Positions 21,735 to 31,872 are shown, numbered from the stretch's first letter. The stretch is DNA of 64,000 nt from Agrobacterium tumefaciens (GCF_017726655.1 NZ_CP072308.1:434001-498000); one strand, 5' to 3'. The notes: a model not told the origin generated them from the letters alone. Translations and numbers: made by a program.

Positions 21735-23546
21735 GTGGCTGTAGAAGCGAATGGAAATGATCTGGCCCAGGTGGTCGTGCTTTTGGCGGCGGGCGTTGTG
21801 GCCGCGCCGATCTTCAAGCGTATCGGCCTCGGCTCGGTGCTGGGTTACCTCGCGGCCGGCCTGGTGATCGGGCCTTACGGTCTCGGTTTCTTTTCCGATT
21901 CGCAGGCCATCCTGCACATTGCCGAACTCGGCGTGGTGATGTTCCTCTTCATCATCGGCCTTGAGATGCAGCCTTCGCGGCTGTGGTCGATGCGACAGGA
22001 TATTTTCGGGCTCGGCGCATTGCAGGTGCTGGTGTGCATGGGCGGGCTGACGCTGGTGGGTGTGAGCCTTGGCTTTCCCGTCATTATGTCCTTTGTCGCT
22101 GGGACCGGCTTCGTGCTGACCTCAACGGCGATCGTGATGCAGATGCTGCAGGAACGAAACAGCATGTCGAGCCTGAAAGGCCAGCGTATCATTGCGATCC
22201 TGCTGTTTGAGGATCTGGCCATCGTGCCGCTGCTGGCGCTTGTCGCATTCCTCGGGTCCGGCGGGGAACACGTCACCGCTTCGGAACGATGGGCATCGAT
22301 CGGCATCGCGCTTGCCGCCGTGGGTGCGCTCATCCTCGCCGGACGTTATCTGCTGAACCCGTTTTTCCGCCTTCTCGCCGCTTCCGGCGCGCGGGAGGTG
22401 ATGACCGCTGCGGCACTGCTGGTGGTGCTGGGATCAGCGCTTCTGATGCAGGTCAGCGGTCTTTCCATGGCCATGGGCGCTTTTCTGGCCGGCGTGCTTT
22501 TGTCGGAATCCTCGTTTCGTCATCAGTTGGAGGCGGATATCGAGCCGTTTCGCGGCATCTTGCTCGGCCTGTTTTTCCTCGGTGTGGGCATGGCGATCGA
22601 TCTCGGCGTCATCGCGTCCAACTGGCAGCTCGTGCTGGTCAGCGTTGTCGCGTACATGCTGCTCAAGGCTTTCCTGATTTATGGAGTAGCGCGGGCGCTC
22701 GGCACCACACGGCGCGAAAGCCTGGAACGGGCGGTGCTGATGGCGCAGGGCGGCGAATTCGCCTTCGTGCTTTATTCAGCCGCCGTCAGCGCCGGCATTC
22801 TCGACCGGGAGGCCAATGCCATCCTGACAGCGACCATTATCATCTCCATGGTGCTGACGCCGCTGATGGTTATTCTGCACGACCGACTTGTGCCGGCGGC
22901 GGTTCCCAATACCGACGATCTCGACGTGCCTGAAAATGTCGAAGGCAGCATTTTGCTGATTGGTTTCGGACGTTTCGGCCAGATCGTCAGCCAGCCGCTT
23001 CTGGCGCGTGGCTACACCCTGTCCTTGATCGACAAGGATGCCGATTTCGTGCGCGATGCAGCCGAATTTGGCTTCAAGGTCTATTACGGCGACGGCTCGC
23101 GGGCGGAAATCTTGCATGCGGCTGGCGCCAGCACCGCGCGTGCGGTGCTCATCTGCGTTGATGACAAGGAAGCGGCTGTTCGGATCGCGGAGATCGTCAA
23201 GCACGAATTCCCTCTGGTACCCGTCCTTGCCCGGGCCTATGACCGCGGTCATGCCATCGATCTACTCAAGGCAGGGGTCGATTACCAGATTCGCGAGACG
23301 CTGGAATCGGCGCTGAACTTTAGCGAGGAAGTGCTTGGCGCCATGGGTGAGGAGCGGGAAGATGCAGCGCGGCTGGTGGAAGAGTTCCGCGACCGCGACG
23401 AGGAGCGTTTCGCCATGGAAGTCGTCGGCGGCATCTATGCAGGGCGCTCGCTTATCCGCGGCAATGCCCAGCCTGCCGACCTTGTGGCGGCGCGCACCGC
23501 GCGTGAGCGGGCCGAGCGGGAAAAGGCGGAAGCCGACGAAGAGTAA
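21735..23546 (+). CDS. CPA2-family monovalent cation:proton antiporter with TrkA-N domain (KefB/KefC-like)
   Basis: A 603-residue inner membrane protein. Residues 1 to about 395 hold a 12-13-helix sodium/hydrogen exchanger domain with GSVLGYLAAGLVIGPYGLG and GLEMQPSRLWSMRQDIFGLG, typical of KefB/KefC and related potassium efflux systems. Residues from about 408 form a Rossmann TrkA-N domain (ILLIGFGRFGQIVSQPLLA) expected to sense nucleotide. A short charged tail follows. It starts with GTG. No ancillary KefF/KefG gene is adjacent, and glutathione gating is not claimed. Confidence 0.9.
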   Translation: MAVEANGNDLAQVVVLLAAGVVAAPIFKRIGLGSVLGYLAAGLVIGPYGLGFFSDSQAILHIAELGVVMFLFIIGLEMQPSRLWSMRQDIFGLGALQVLVCMGGLTLVGVSLGFPVIMSFVAGTGFVLTSTAIVMQMLQERNSMSSLKGQRIIAILLFEDLAIVPLLALVAFLGSGGEHVTASERWASIGIALAAVGALILAGRYLLNPFFRLLAASGAREVMTAAALLVVLGSALLMQVSGLSMAMGAFLAGVLLSESSFRHQLEADIEPFRGILLGLFFLGVGMAIDLGVIASNWQLVLVSVVAYMLLKAFLIYGVARALGTTRRESLERAVLMAQGGEFAFVLYSAAVSAGILDREANAILTATIIISMVLTPLMVILHDRLVPAAVPNTDDLDVPENVEGSILLIGFGRFGQIVSQPLLARGYTLSLIDKDADFVRDAAEFGFKVYYGDGSRAEILHAAGASTARAVLICVDDKEAAVRIAEIVKHEFPLVPVLARAYDRGHAIDLLKAGVDYQIRETLESALNFSEEVLGAMGEEREDAARLVEEFRDRDEERFAMEVVGGIYAGRSLIRGNAQPADLVAARTARERAEREKAEADEE

Positions 23547-23596
23547 GAGCTGCGCCTTTCCGTGGCGCAACAGGATTTCGAGGGATTGGAGCGGAC

Positions 23597-24205
23597 ATGA
23601 CGATCATTCGCACGGTTGAGGAACTGAAGGCGATCTATGATGGCACGAGCGAGGCATCGATCGCCAAGGTGACGCGTGCCCTGACAGCCGAGTACCGGCA
23701 GATGATCGAAGCGTCACCGTTTCTGGCGCTGGCGACGGTGGCACCTGAGGGCATGGACTGTTCCCCGCGCGGCGACAAGGGCGGGGTGGTGCGGGTGGCC
23801 GATGACAAGACCATCCTGTTACCGGACTGGCGCGGCAACAACCGCGTCGATTCGCTTCTGAACATCGTGCGCGACCCGCGGGTGGCGCTGATGTTTCTTG
23901 TTCCCGGCTCGAACACCACCATGCGCATCAATGGGCGCGCGGTGGTCAGCGTCGATCCCGCGCTGCTGCAAAGCTTCGAGATGGACGGCAAACATCCGCG
24001 AACCGTTATCCTGGTGACGATCGATGAGGTCTATTTCCAGTGCGCCCGGGCATTGATGCGCTCCGAGCTGTGGAACCCCGATCACTTCGTTGATCCGGCA
24101 TCGCTGCCAACGCCCGGTCTCATGCTCAAGGCGGCAAAGGCTGAGTTCGATCAGGAGACTTATGACCGCGAATGGGCGGCGCGCGCAGCGGCAACGATGT
24201 GGTGA
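23597..24205 (+). CDS. Pyridoxamine 5'-phosphate oxidase-fold protein (MSMEG_1061-like)
   Basis: A 202-residue split-barrel flavin-binding protein. The core SPFLALATVAPEGMDCSPRG, then LLPDWRGNNRVDSLLNI and MRINGRAVVS, is characteristic of the MSMEG_1061-type branch, distinct from true PdxH. The C-terminal helix (LPTPGLMLKAAKAEFDQETY) also fits. It is likely an FMN- or F420-type flavin-dependent oxidoreductase of unknown substrate. It lies 50 bases after the antiporter gene on the same strand. Confidence 0.85.
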   Translation: MTIIRTVEELKAIYDGTSEASIAKVTRALTAEYRQMIEASPFLALATVAPEGMDCSPRGDKGGVVRVADDKTILLPDWRGNNRVDSLLNIVRDPRVALMFLVPGSNTTMRINGRAVVSVDPALLQSFEMDGKHPRTVILVTIDEVYFQCARALMRSELWNPDHFVDPASLPTPGLMLKAAKAEFDQETYDREWAARAAATMW

Positions 24206-24287
24206 GGCGCAGTAACAACCGACCATCGGGCCGCTGAGGTAGTCCTCGCATGGCTTACGCCATTGGCGAAAACGGAGCGCCTCACTC

Positions 24288-24400
24288 CGTCACCCCGGAC
24301 TGGATCCGGGTCGAGCGCGATCAAGTCCTTGATCGCAAGAGGCTTTTTTCACGGCGCAGACGCGCCGTGACTGGATGCCGGATCAAGTCCGGCATGACGG
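24288..24400. repeat. RIME-like palindromic repeat, copy 5
   Basis: cgtcaccccggactggatccggg, gcgatcaagtccttgatcgc, acggcgcagacgcgccgt and ccggatcaagtccggcatgacg: four short palindromes in series between two convergent genes. This is the best-preserved copy of the window. Confidence 0.75.
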
Positions 24401-24429
24401 AGGAGATAGTGGTGCACACACCACCATCC

Positions 24430-25500
24430 TCACGTCCGATAAATCAGCCAGTTTTTGCCGGTGTAATTCTTCTGCATGCCGTCTTCGTAAAAGACGGAGC
24501 GGTTTCGGCCGGTTTCCTTGGCGTGGTAGAGGGCCGTATCGGCGTGGCCGTACAGCTCACCAGGGTTGGTGGCCTGGGCGGCGGAGGCGAAGCCGATGGA
24601 GATCGTGACGGTGCCGTAATCGGCACCCGATCGCGAATTGCGGAAGGGCGTGCTTTCCAGTGAGAGGCGAATGCGTTCGCACATGACCATCACTTCTTCC
24701 GGCGTGTTGCCGTCCATGATGATGGCAAATTCCTCGCCGCCGCTTCTGGCGACAAAGCCATCCTTGCGCACATTGGCACGGATGACGGAGGCGACGGTGG
24801 CGAGGATCTTGTCGCCGACCGGGTGGCCGAACGTGTCGTTGATGCGCTTGAAGTGATCGATATCGAGGAGCACAAGCGTCGTATATTGCAGGCCGATGGA
24901 ACTATCGTAGATCGAGGCCAGCTTGTCGTCGAAGGCGCGTCGGTTGGAAAGCCGCGTCAGCGAGTCGGTATTGGCGATGCGCTTGTATTCGTCGAGCTCA
25001 AGACGGACCTGATGCATCTCCTCGGCGTGGCGGTTGACGTCGTTGAACGTCTTTTCGCCATCGATGATTTTCGTGCCGGTCGCTTCTGAGAGCAAGGCGA
25101 TGGCGTTTCTCAGGATGTTGCTGCTGGCGGCATTCTTGTCATCGATGCGCTGGCGGGTTTCGCCGAGTATCCTGTTATAGTTCGCCATGGAGGACTGTTC
25201 GCGCCTCAGCGTGCCGAGCAGAGCCTCCAGTTCGCGCCGCAGCTTCTCATGGGCATCGTCGACAGCGTGGTTTGAACCACCCTCGCCATAACGGGAATAG
25301 AGCTCGTCCAGATCCTCCTGCGCGATCTTGTTTCCAAGCGCGGCCAGATCTTTGGTGAGGGCGGGGTTCGAGCCGATATAGGCTTCGTAAAAGAGGCTGT
25401 AGTTGCGCGGGATCGGCGAAACACCCATGCTGCGCATCGCAAAGGCAATCTGCCCGGCAATGTCGGGCCCCGATGTTTTGGGGGTGGATGCCGTGTTCAT
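24430..25500 (-). CDS. Diguanylate cyclase (GGDEF domain)
   Basis: A 356-residue cytoplasmic protein. The N-terminal 170 residues hold no recognised sensor and include a probable coiled coil leading into the GGDEF domain (LTRLSNRRAFDDKLASIYD). The active site is GGEEF near residue 254 (ARSGGEEFAII), so cyclic di-GMP synthesis is likely. The inhibitory I-site RxxD reads RKDG, so product inhibition may be lost. The ATG at 25500 has a GGAG site 8 bases upstream; an earlier frame extension has none. Confidence 0.9.
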   Translation of the reverse strand: MNTASTPKTSGPDIAGQIAFAMRSMGVSPIPRNYSLFYEAYIGSNPALTKDLAALGNKIAQEDLDELYSRYGEGGSNHAVDDAHEKLRRELEALLGTLRREQSSMANYNRILGETRQRIDDKNAASSNILRNAIALLSEATGTKIIDGEKTFNDVNRHAEEMHQVRLELDEYKRIANTDSLTRLSNRRAFDDKLASIYDSSIGLQYTTLVLLDIDHFKRINDTFGHPVGDKILATVASVIRANVRKDGFVARSGGEEFAIIMDGNTPEEVMVMCERIRLSLESTPFRNSRSGADYGTVTISIGFASAAQATNPGELYGHADTALYHAKETGRNRSVFYEDGMQKNYTGKNWLIYRT

Positions 25501-25945
25501 CAAGAAACTCCAATGAGCCAAATTATCAACTATGATTATTATGATGAAGCCCGTTTTGGAAAGCTTAATCTATGGAAAATGAATTTTTGTCTCAGGAAAA
25601 TCGATTTTCCCCATTTTTTATCTTATTTAATTGAAAAATATAAGTAATTTCAATTCTGATGGGGTCGGGAAGCGTTTTTCTCTACTGCGTGCCTTGTTGC
25701 CAGCATCGCATTTATTCTGTCAATCCCAATAAGGGGAATCATGTGATTTATTTTGAAACAGCAACGGGGAGACATTCGAGCAGTAGATAGGCGTCTTGCT
25801 GTTGCGCGCTCCATCGCTCCGCCCTCCGGGACGGGATATTGAACCAGCAATGCTACGGTTTTATTTGCGGCCCAACGCCGGCGGTGAAGTTTTTCGTGCC
25901 GATGCTGCGGATATCGGGCTTCCCATCATGGGTACCGGCGGAATA
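25501..25945. other. Non-coding gap between moeA 3' end and the diguanylate cyclase promoter
   Basis: 445 bases. The first 270 are AT-rich, with long A/T tracts around 25560-25640 suited to a promoter region for the cyclase gene. No convincing gene, hairpin terminator or repeat was found in the remainder. Confidence 0.5.
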
Positions 25946-27163
25946 TCAGACTTTCAGCCTCAGGATCGTGCATTCCGCGCCTTCAGCAAGCGCCGGCGCA
26001 TTGGGCGGACGGATGATCAGCGCATCGGAATGCGCCAGTATTTTCATCATCGATGAATCCTGTTTCGTGAACGCCTCCGCAACCGGCGTCCCATCTTGCC
26101 CAGCGGTGACACGCGCGCGCAAATAGTCCTGGCGGTGGTCATTGACCTTCAGCGCCGTGGCAGTGCGCGCTGTCGCAAGGCGTTGCAGGGGCGCGCGGCG
26201 GGCGATGCTGCGGACGAGCGGTTCGAGGAACAGCAGACCGCAGACAAGGCTGGCGACAGGATTTCCGGGTAGGCCCAACACCTGCATGGCACCGATTGAG
26301 CCGACCATCAGCGGTTTTCCGGGCCGCATGGCAACGCGCCAGAAGTCGAGCTGCATGCCCTGCGCCTTCAGCGCCGCCTGCACCAGATCATGATCGCCAA
26401 CGGAAGCGCCGCCCAGCGTCACCAGCACGTCGACCTTGGCGGCGATGGCCTTGGCGATGGCGGCGCGGATCAGCGCCTCGTCATCGGCGATGATCCCGAG
26501 ATCGAGTACCTCTGCCCCGGCCTGCCGGGCAAGGGCTGCGACGCCGAAGGTATTGGAGGCGATGATTTGAGCTGGCTGCGGGTCGCTGCCCGGTTGAAGC
26601 AATTCGTCGCCGGTGGCGAGAATGGCGATGCGCGGCTTGCGATAGACGGAGAGGGTGGCGTGGTTCATCGCTGCTGCCAGCGTGAGCTCGGTAAAGCCAA
26701 GTTCGCGCCCGGCCGTCAGCGCCGTTTCCCCCTCGGAAAAATCCTGTCCGCGCGGGCGGATGTGTCTTCCGGCGGTGACCTCGAAGGTTGTGCGGATTTG
26801 TCCACGTTCCAGAACTTCGGCATCTTCCTGAATGAGGATGGTGTCGGCACCATCAGGCACCGGGGCGCCGGTGAAGATGCGCACGGCCTCTCCCTTACCC
26901 ACGACGCCGGAAAAGGCGTGACCGGCGGCCGCCTCGCCGACAACCGTAAGGACCGAGCCGATCGTGGGCGCATCGACACTGCGCAGGGCGTAACCATCCA
27001 TGGCGGAGGCATCGAAGGGCGGCTGGGTGAGACGCGCCTGAGCATCGGACGAGAGAACGCGGCCGTCGCATTCGGCAAGCGGCAGCGCTTCGCTATCCGT
27101 GATCGGGATCGCTGCATCCAGAAGGCGTTTGATGGCCTCGTCTACCGGCAGCAGCGGCTTCAT
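25946..27163 (-). CDS. moeA: Molybdopterin molybdenumtransferase MoeA
   Basis: Inserts molybdate into adenylated molybdopterin; 405 residues, normal for the family. The N-terminal ARLTQPPFDASAMDGYALR is the MoeA signature, VRIFTGAPVPDGADTI marks the beta-rich domain, and the catalytic domain carries TLGGASVGDHDLVQ. LPGNPVASLVCGLLFLEP follows near the end. Its start abuts the moaC stop, so moaC and moeA are one transcriptional unit behind trpD-trpC. Confidence 0.96.
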   Translation of the reverse strand: MKPLLPVDEAIKRLLDAAIPITDSEALPLAECDGRVLSSDAQARLTQPPFDASAMDGYALRSVDAPTIGSVLTVVGEAAAGHAFSGVVGKGEAVRIFTGAPVPDGADTILIQEDAEVLERGQIRTTFEVTAGRHIRPRGQDFSEGETALTAGRELGFTELTLAAAMNHATLSVYRKPRIAILATGDELLQPGSDPQPAQIIASNTFGVAALARQAGAEVLDLGIIADDEALIRAAIAKAIAAKVDVLVTLGGASVGDHDLVQAALKAQGMQLDFWRVAMRPGKPLMVGSIGAMQVLGLPGNPVASLVCGLLFLEPLVRSIARRAPLQRLATARTATALKVNDHRQDYLRARVTAGQDGTPVAEAFTKQDSSMMKILAHSDALIIRPPNAPALAEGAECTILRLKV

Positions 27164-27655
27164 TCAGTTCTCCTGTCGGCGAAAACTACCGGATTTGCCG
27201 CCGCTCTTTTCGAGAAGACGGATATTGACGATTTCCATGCCTTTGTCGGCGGCTTTGGCCATGTCATAGATCGTCAGGCAGGCGATGGAGACGGCGGTCA
27301 GCGCTTCCATTTCCACGCCGGTCTTGCCAGACAGTTTCACCATGGCCTCGACCCGCAGGCCGGGCAGGGCGGCGTCTTCGGTGATATCCACGGCAACCTT
27401 GGTCAGCATCAGCGGGTGGCAGAGCGGGATGAGGTTTGCCGTGTGCTTGGCGGCCATGATGCCGGCGAGGCGCGCGGTGCCGATGACATCGCCCTTCTTG
27501 GCGTTGCCGTCGCGTATGAGCGCCAGCGTCTCCGGCTTCATCTTCACGAAACCTTCGGCCACGGCGACACGAACGGTCTCGGTCTTGTCGCCGACATCGA
27601 CCATATGCGCCTCGCCGCTCGCATCGATATGGGTGAGCCTGTTTGCCTCACTCAT
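27164..27655 (-). CDS. moaC: Cyclic pyranopterin monophosphate synthase MoaC
   Basis: Acts directly after MoaA to form cyclic pyranopterin monophosphate; 163 residues. Diagnostic motifs: [32 protein letters not shown] (active-site His/Cys), and [20 protein letters not shown]. The gene lies 6 bases after trpC and directly before moeA. The pairing of trpDC with moaC-moeA is common in Rhizobiales, although the pathways are unrelated. Confidence 0.97.
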   Translation of the reverse strand: MSEANRLTHIDASGEAHMVDVGDKTETVRVAVAEGFVKMKPETLALIRDGNAKKGDVIGTARLAGIMAAKHTANLIPLCHPLMLTKVAVDITEDAALPGLRVEAMVKLSGKTGVEMEALTAVSIACLTIYDMAKAADKGMEIVNIRLLEKSGGKSGSFRRQEN

Positions 27656-27661
27656 CGGGCG

Positions 27662-28477
27662 TTATTCCGCTGCCAGAATGCCGGATTGGCCGGTTAGCAG
27701 CGCCTTGGTCGCCGCCGTCACATCGTCCTTGCGCATCAGGCTTTCGCCGACGAGGAAGGTGCTGATGCCGCTCTTTTTCAGGCGCTGGCAATCCTCGAAG
27801 GTGAAGATCCCGCTTTCGCCGACCAGCAGCCTGCCGGCGGGCACCAGGCCCGCCAGTCTTTCGCTGGTTTCGAGGCCGACTTCGAAGGTACGAAGATTAC
27901 GGTTGTTGATGCCGAAAAGCGGCGAATCGAGCTTCAGCGCCCGTTCCGTTTCGTCCTCATCGTGCACCTCGATCAACACATCCATGCCGAGCGCGAAAGC
28001 TTCGTCCTCGAGGCGTTTTGCCTCGCCGTCCGACAGCGAAGCCATGATGAGGAGAATGCAATCCGCGCCCCAGGCGCGGGCTTCGTGCACCTGATAGGTG
28101 TCGAACATGAAATCCTTGCGCAGCGCGGGCAGGGCACAGGCATTGCGGGCGGCGGTCAGGAATTCCGGTGCCCCCTGAAAGCTGGGCTTATCCGTCAGAA
28201 CAGAGAGACAGGCAGCGCCACCGGCTTCATAGGCGGCCGCGAGCGCCGGCGGGTCGAAGTCGGGGCGGATGAGGCCTTTCGAGGGGCTGGCCTTCTTGAT
28301 TTCAGCGATCAGTCCGAACTTGCCTTCGGCCTGTTTTGCCTTCAGCGCCTTATAGAAGCCGCGCGGCGCGCTCTGGTCGGCAGCCATCGCCTTCAGATCG
28401 GCCAATGAAACCTTGGCCTTGGCGGCGGCGATTTCCTCGAGCTTGTAAGCCTCGATTTTCTTCAGAATGTCGCTCAT
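27662..28477 (-). CDS. trpC: Indole-3-glycerol phosphate synthase
   Basis: TIM-barrel enzyme closing the indole ring in tryptophan synthesis; 271 residues. Motifs: [16 protein letters not shown] near residue 52, [38 protein letters not shown], and [20 protein letters not shown]. The ATG at 28477 is chosen because it starts the family-type helix [12 protein letters not shown]; the open frame runs further upstream into trpD. It lies 10 bases after trpD and is monofunctional, with no fused TrpF. Confidence 0.96.
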   Translation of the reverse strand: MSDILKKIEAYKLEEIAAAKAKVSLADLKAMAADQSAPRGFYKALKAKQAEGKFGLIAEIKKASPSKGLIRPDFDPPALAAAYEAGGAACLSVLTDKPSFQGAPEFLTAARNACALPALRKDFMFDTYQVHEARAWGADCILLIMASLSDGEAKRLEDEAFALGMDVLIEVHDEDETERALKLDSPLFGINNRNLRTFEVGLETSERLAGLVPAGRLLVGESGIFTFEDCQRLKKSGISTFLVGESLMRKDDVTAATKALLTGQSGILAAE

Positions 28478-28487
28478 GATCTCGCTC

Positions 28488-29516
28488 TCATTCCTGCGCT
28501 GAACTGGCTTCGTTGGATACAGCGACCAGACGCTCCAGTGCGGCGGCAGCCTCGCCGCTGTCGAGCGCGTCGCTGGCAATCGTCATGGCCTGGCTCAATG
28601 TCTCGGCCTTGCCGGCGATGACAAGCGCTGCTGCAGCGTTACACAGCGACACGTTGCGATAGGCGTTGCGCTTGCCGGAGAGAACATCGCGCAGCGCCGC
28701 CGCATTGGCAATGCCATCGCCGCCCTTCAGCTCGTTCATCTGAGCCGGCTCGACGCCGAAATCTTTTGGGGTGAGGTCGAAGGTGCGGATCTTGCCGTCT
28801 TCGAGCGCCGCCACATGGGTGACGCCGGTCGTGGTGACTTCATCCATGCCGTCGCCATGGACGACCCAGATGCTTTCAGAACCCAGGTCCCGCAGCACCT
28901 CGGCAAGCGGCACCAGCCAGCGTGGCGAAAAGACGCCCAGCAATTGCCGCTTTGCGCCCGCCGGGTTGGAGAGCGGGCCGAGCAGGTTGAAGATGGTGCG
29001 TGTGCCGAGTTCGACGCGGCTCGGGCCGACATGGCGCATGGCCGAATGGTGCATCTGCGCGAACATGAAGCCGAGGCCGGCCTCTGCAATGCAGCGGGCA
29101 ATGAGATCGGGGCCGATATCGAGCTTGACGCCGAGCGCGGAGAGCGCATCCGCCGTGCCTGACTTGGAGCTCAGCGCCCGGTTGCCATGCTTGGCGACCG
29201 GCAGGCCCGTGCCGGCGACGATGATGGAGGCCAGCGTCGAAATATTATAGGTGCCGATGCCGTCGCCGCCGGTTCCGACGATATCGATGGCATTGGCGGG
29301 GGCCGAAACCGGCAGCATGCGGGCGCGCATGGAAGAAACGGCGCCGACGATTTCGTCGACCGTTTCGCCACGTACCCGCAGTGCCATCAGGAAACCGCCG
29401 ATCTGCGACGGGGTGGCTTCGCCCGACATCAGAATGTCGAAAGCCGTGCGCGCGTCTTCGCGGTTCAGGCTTTCTCCGTTCGCGACCTTGGCGATCAGCG
29501 GCTTCAGTTCGGCCAT
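28488..29516 (-). CDS. trpD: Anthranilate phosphoribosyltransferase
   Basis: Couples anthranilate to PRPP in the second tryptophan step; 342 residues. The PRPP-binding glycine motif [17 protein letters not shown] is present, with [15 protein letters not shown] following, then [16 protein letters not shown]. It is stand-alone, without the glutamine amidotransferase fusion seen in enterobacteria. It precedes trpC by 10 bases and follows ppiD by 15 bases. Confidence 0.97.
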   Translation of the reverse strand: MAELKPLIAKVANGESLNREDARTAFDILMSGEATPSQIGGFLMALRVRGETVDEIVGAVSSMRARMLPVSAPANAIDIVGTGGDGIGTYNISTLASIIVAGTGLPVAKHGNRALSSKSGTADALSALGVKLDIGPDLIARCIAEAGLGFMFAQMHHSAMRHVGPSRVELGTRTIFNLLGPLSNPAGAKRQLLGVFSPRWLVPLAEVLRDLGSESIWVVHGDGMDEVTTTGVTHVAALEDGKIRTFDLTPKDFGVEPAQMNELKGGDGIANAAALRDVLSGKRNAYRNVSLCNAAAALVIAGKAETLSQAMTIASDALDSGEAAAALERLVAVSNEASSAQE

Positions 29517-29531
29517 TTCTCGCCCCCCGTG

Positions 29532-31424
29532 TCAGAAGCCAACCATCGCCTGATCGGCGAGGGCTTGGTTGATCGTCACACCATAGTCATTCTGCAGGCG
29601 GTTGACCATCTGGTCCAACATGTCGTCGCCGGCTGCGCGGGCGATGGCGGTGAACTGCTGGTCGTCGTTGGCAAGCGCGTCGGGCGCGGCGCTCGTGTCC
29701 ACGGACGTAACCTTGAAGAGGATGCGGCTGGAACCGTCGGCATCGGCCGCGGTGCCCACCAGACCTTCGGCTCCGGCGAAGACGGCAGCGATGGTCTGGC
29801 GGCCGAAGATCGCGTCTTCGCTGGTGCGGCGCAGGCCGGACTTTTGCTCCACGGCAAGGCTGAGTTCACCGGCGACGGCTTCCAGCGTCTCGCCCTTTTC
29901 AACGCGGGCCTTCAGCTCGTCGGCCTTGGCGGCAAGCGCGGTGCGCTGCTGCTCGGCTGTCCAATCGGCCACGACATCGTCGCGAATTTCGGCAAGCGTG
30001 CGGTCGCGGGCGGGGATGATCTGCTCGACGTCGAACCAGATGTATCCTTCACGGCCGAGATTGATCGGCAGGGCTTCCGTGCCGGGTTCGGTCTTGAAGA
30101 CTTCCTGCGCCAGCTGCGGCGAGGGCAGGCCCTCGACGGCGTCGCCCTTTTCATTGAGGCCGGCGGCATCGATGGCGTCGATGGTGACGGGCTTCAGGTT
30201 GAGCTGCTTGGCGGCATCGGAAAGCGACGAGCCGCCGGCGCGCAGGTCTTCGTAACGATCGTGCACGTTCGTGACTTCCTCAGCCGCGGCGGCGGTGGCG
30301 AGATCCTTGCGGATATCGTCCTTGGCTTCATCCAGCGTACGGGTGGTTTCCGGCTTGATGCCGGTGACGCGCAGGAGAACCGGGCCGAAGGCGCCGTCCA
30401 CCACGGGCGATACGCCGCCATCCTTCTGGATGGCGAAGGCCGCATCGGCAATCGACTGGTCGGGAATGGTATCCTTGGTGAATTCGCCAAGCGTCACGTC
30501 GGATGCCGTCTTGCCCTGGTCTTTCACCACCTGATCGTAGGTGGTGTTGCCGAGCCTGATCTGCTCGGCGGCAGCGGCGGCCATTTCCTTGTCCGGGAAG
30601 GTCAGTTGCTCCACCGTGCGGCGGCCGGCGGTGCGGAAGCTGTCCTTGTGGCTGTTATAGTAGTCGGCGATCTGTGCATCGGTCATTGATGCCGGCTCGG
30701 CGATATCAGACGGCTCGAGCTTCACATAGGTGAACTTGCGGAATTCAGGCGCGCGGTACTTTGCCTTGTTCGTTTCGAACCACGGCGTCAGCACGTCGTC
30801 GCCCGGCGCCTTGACTGGCGGGATGACGGCATTGGAGAGAATGACGTAGTCGACGGTACGCTGCTCGTTGCGATATTGCTTCAGCGCGTCAACCAATACC
30901 TGCGGCGCGGCAAAACCATCGGAGACGGCTTCAACGATCTGGCTGCGCACGGCGACCTTGCTGCGCTCCTTGATGTAGTCATCCTCGCGGAAACCGGAGT
31001 TGCGCAGGCGCTCGGTAAACAGGTTGCGATCGAACTGGCCGTTGACGGATTTAAAGGCCGGGTCTTCGGCGATGAGTTTGGCGAGACGGTCTTCCGAAAG
31101 CCCGAGGTTCATCTTCGAAGCCAGCTCGTCGAGCGATGCACCGGCGGCAAGCTGGCTGAACACCTGGCGGTCGATGCCGAAGGCCTTGGCCTGCTCGGTC
31201 GTCAGCCTCGTGCCGAACTGGCGGCTAAGATCGGAAATCTGGCGCTGGTAGGCGAGACGGAATTCCTGCGGGCTCACCGTCTGGTCGCCCACCGTCATCA
31301 CGGCATGGGAATTGGCGGTGACAAGCGATGCGGAGACGCCCCAGACGCCGAACGAAACAACAAGCAGGAGAAGCAGCAGCTTAGCTGCCATGGTTCGAGA
31401 AGCATTTCTCAGGGAATCGAGCAT
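29532..31424 (-). CDS. ppiD: Periplasmic peptidyl-prolyl isomerase-type chaperone PpiD/SurA-like
   Basis: A 630-residue membrane-anchored periplasmic folding factor. The N-terminus has one signal-anchor helix (residues about 12-34, AAKLLLLLLVVSFGVWGVSA), then a SurA_N/PpiD chaperone region and a parvulin-like segment around residues 245-370. PpiD proteins sit at the Sec exit and help outer membrane and periplasmic proteins fold. Catalytic prolyl isomerase activity is often weak in this family and cannot be judged here. It heads the trpD-trpC-moaC-moeA run. Confidence 0.88.
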   Translation of the reverse strand: MLDSLRNASRTMAAKLLLLLLVVSFGVWGVSASLVTANSHAVMTVGDQTVSPQEFRLAYQRQISDLSRQFGTRLTTEQAKAFGIDRQVFSQLAAGASLDELASKMNLGLSEDRLAKLIAEDPAFKSVNGQFDRNLFTERLRNSGFREDDYIKERSKVAVRSQIVEAVSDGFAAPQVLVDALKQYRNEQRTVDYVILSNAVIPPVKAPGDDVLTPWFETNKAKYRAPEFRKFTYVKLEPSDIAEPASMTDAQIADYYNSHKDSFRTAGRRTVEQLTFPDKEMAAAAAEQIRLGNTTYDQVVKDQGKTASDVTLGEFTKDTIPDQSIADAAFAIQKDGGVSPVVDGAFGPVLLRVTGIKPETTRTLDEAKDDIRKDLATAAAAEEVTNVHDRYEDLRAGGSSLSDAAKQLNLKPVTIDAIDAAGLNEKGDAVEGLPSPQLAQEVFKTEPGTEALPINLGREGYIWFDVEQIIPARDRTLAEIRDDVVADWTAEQQRTALAAKADELKARVEKGETLEAVAGELSLAVEQKSGLRRTSEDAIFGRQTIAAVFAGAEGLVGTAADADGSSRILFKVTSVDTSAAPDALANDDQQFTAIARAAGDDMLDQMVNRLQNDYGVTINQALADQAMVGF

Positions 31425-31640
31425 CGTTATGCAAACCTCACAGGAACGTCATTGCGGTCGCCGGCTGTCCGGCCCGCAACGTATCGGCGTTCCTTAAATC
31501 AATCCATTCGGAAATTGAAGGGAATTTCCCTTGGAAAAACGGGGTTTTGAAAACGGTTGTGTGATTGGGGGATGAACGGGAAGCGAAATATTCAGAGCGA
31601 CAGTGTCGAGCTGATAAGGAGGCTGGTCAAACTCTTCACC

Positions 31641-31753
31641 CGTCATTCCGGCCCTGAGCCGGAATCAAGCTAGCCCAAGTCCTTGGGCAGAAAAGAGTTT
31701 TTCCACCGCGCAAACGCGCGTTGGCTGGATTCCGGCTCAAGGCCGGAATGACG
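31641..31753. repeat. RIME-like palindromic repeat, copy 6
   Basis: cgtcattccggccctgagccggaat, gcccaagtccttgggc and ttccggctcaaggccggaatgacg, arranged as in copy 3. It lies upstream of ppiD and downstream of the microprotein operon. Confidence 0.7.
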
Positions 31754-31800
31754 GAGGCGTATAATAAGACCCTTGGAAATGTCCGCCCGCCCTGACGGCA

Positions 31801-31829
31801 AAACAAAACCGCCTGAACGAGCCAGGCGG
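31801..31829 (-). terminator. Rho-independent terminator of the microprotein operon
   Basis: On the minus strand: CCGCCTG-gctcgtt-CAGGCGG followed by TTTTGTTTT, 44 bases after the stop of the 44-residue gene. Confidence 0.85.
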
Positions 31830-31872
31830 CGTCAAAGAATCATTTGGATAGGCCTGATCCGCTCTACCGCGC

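Noticed and set aside
25650..25850. 66-residue minus-strand frame in the moeA/cyclase gap
   Set aside because: No ribosome site or hydrophobic or domain pattern; lies in a probable promoter region.
29187..30689. 500-residue frame antisense to trpD and ppiD
   Set aside because: Composition is a mirror of the real genes; contains no recognisable motif.
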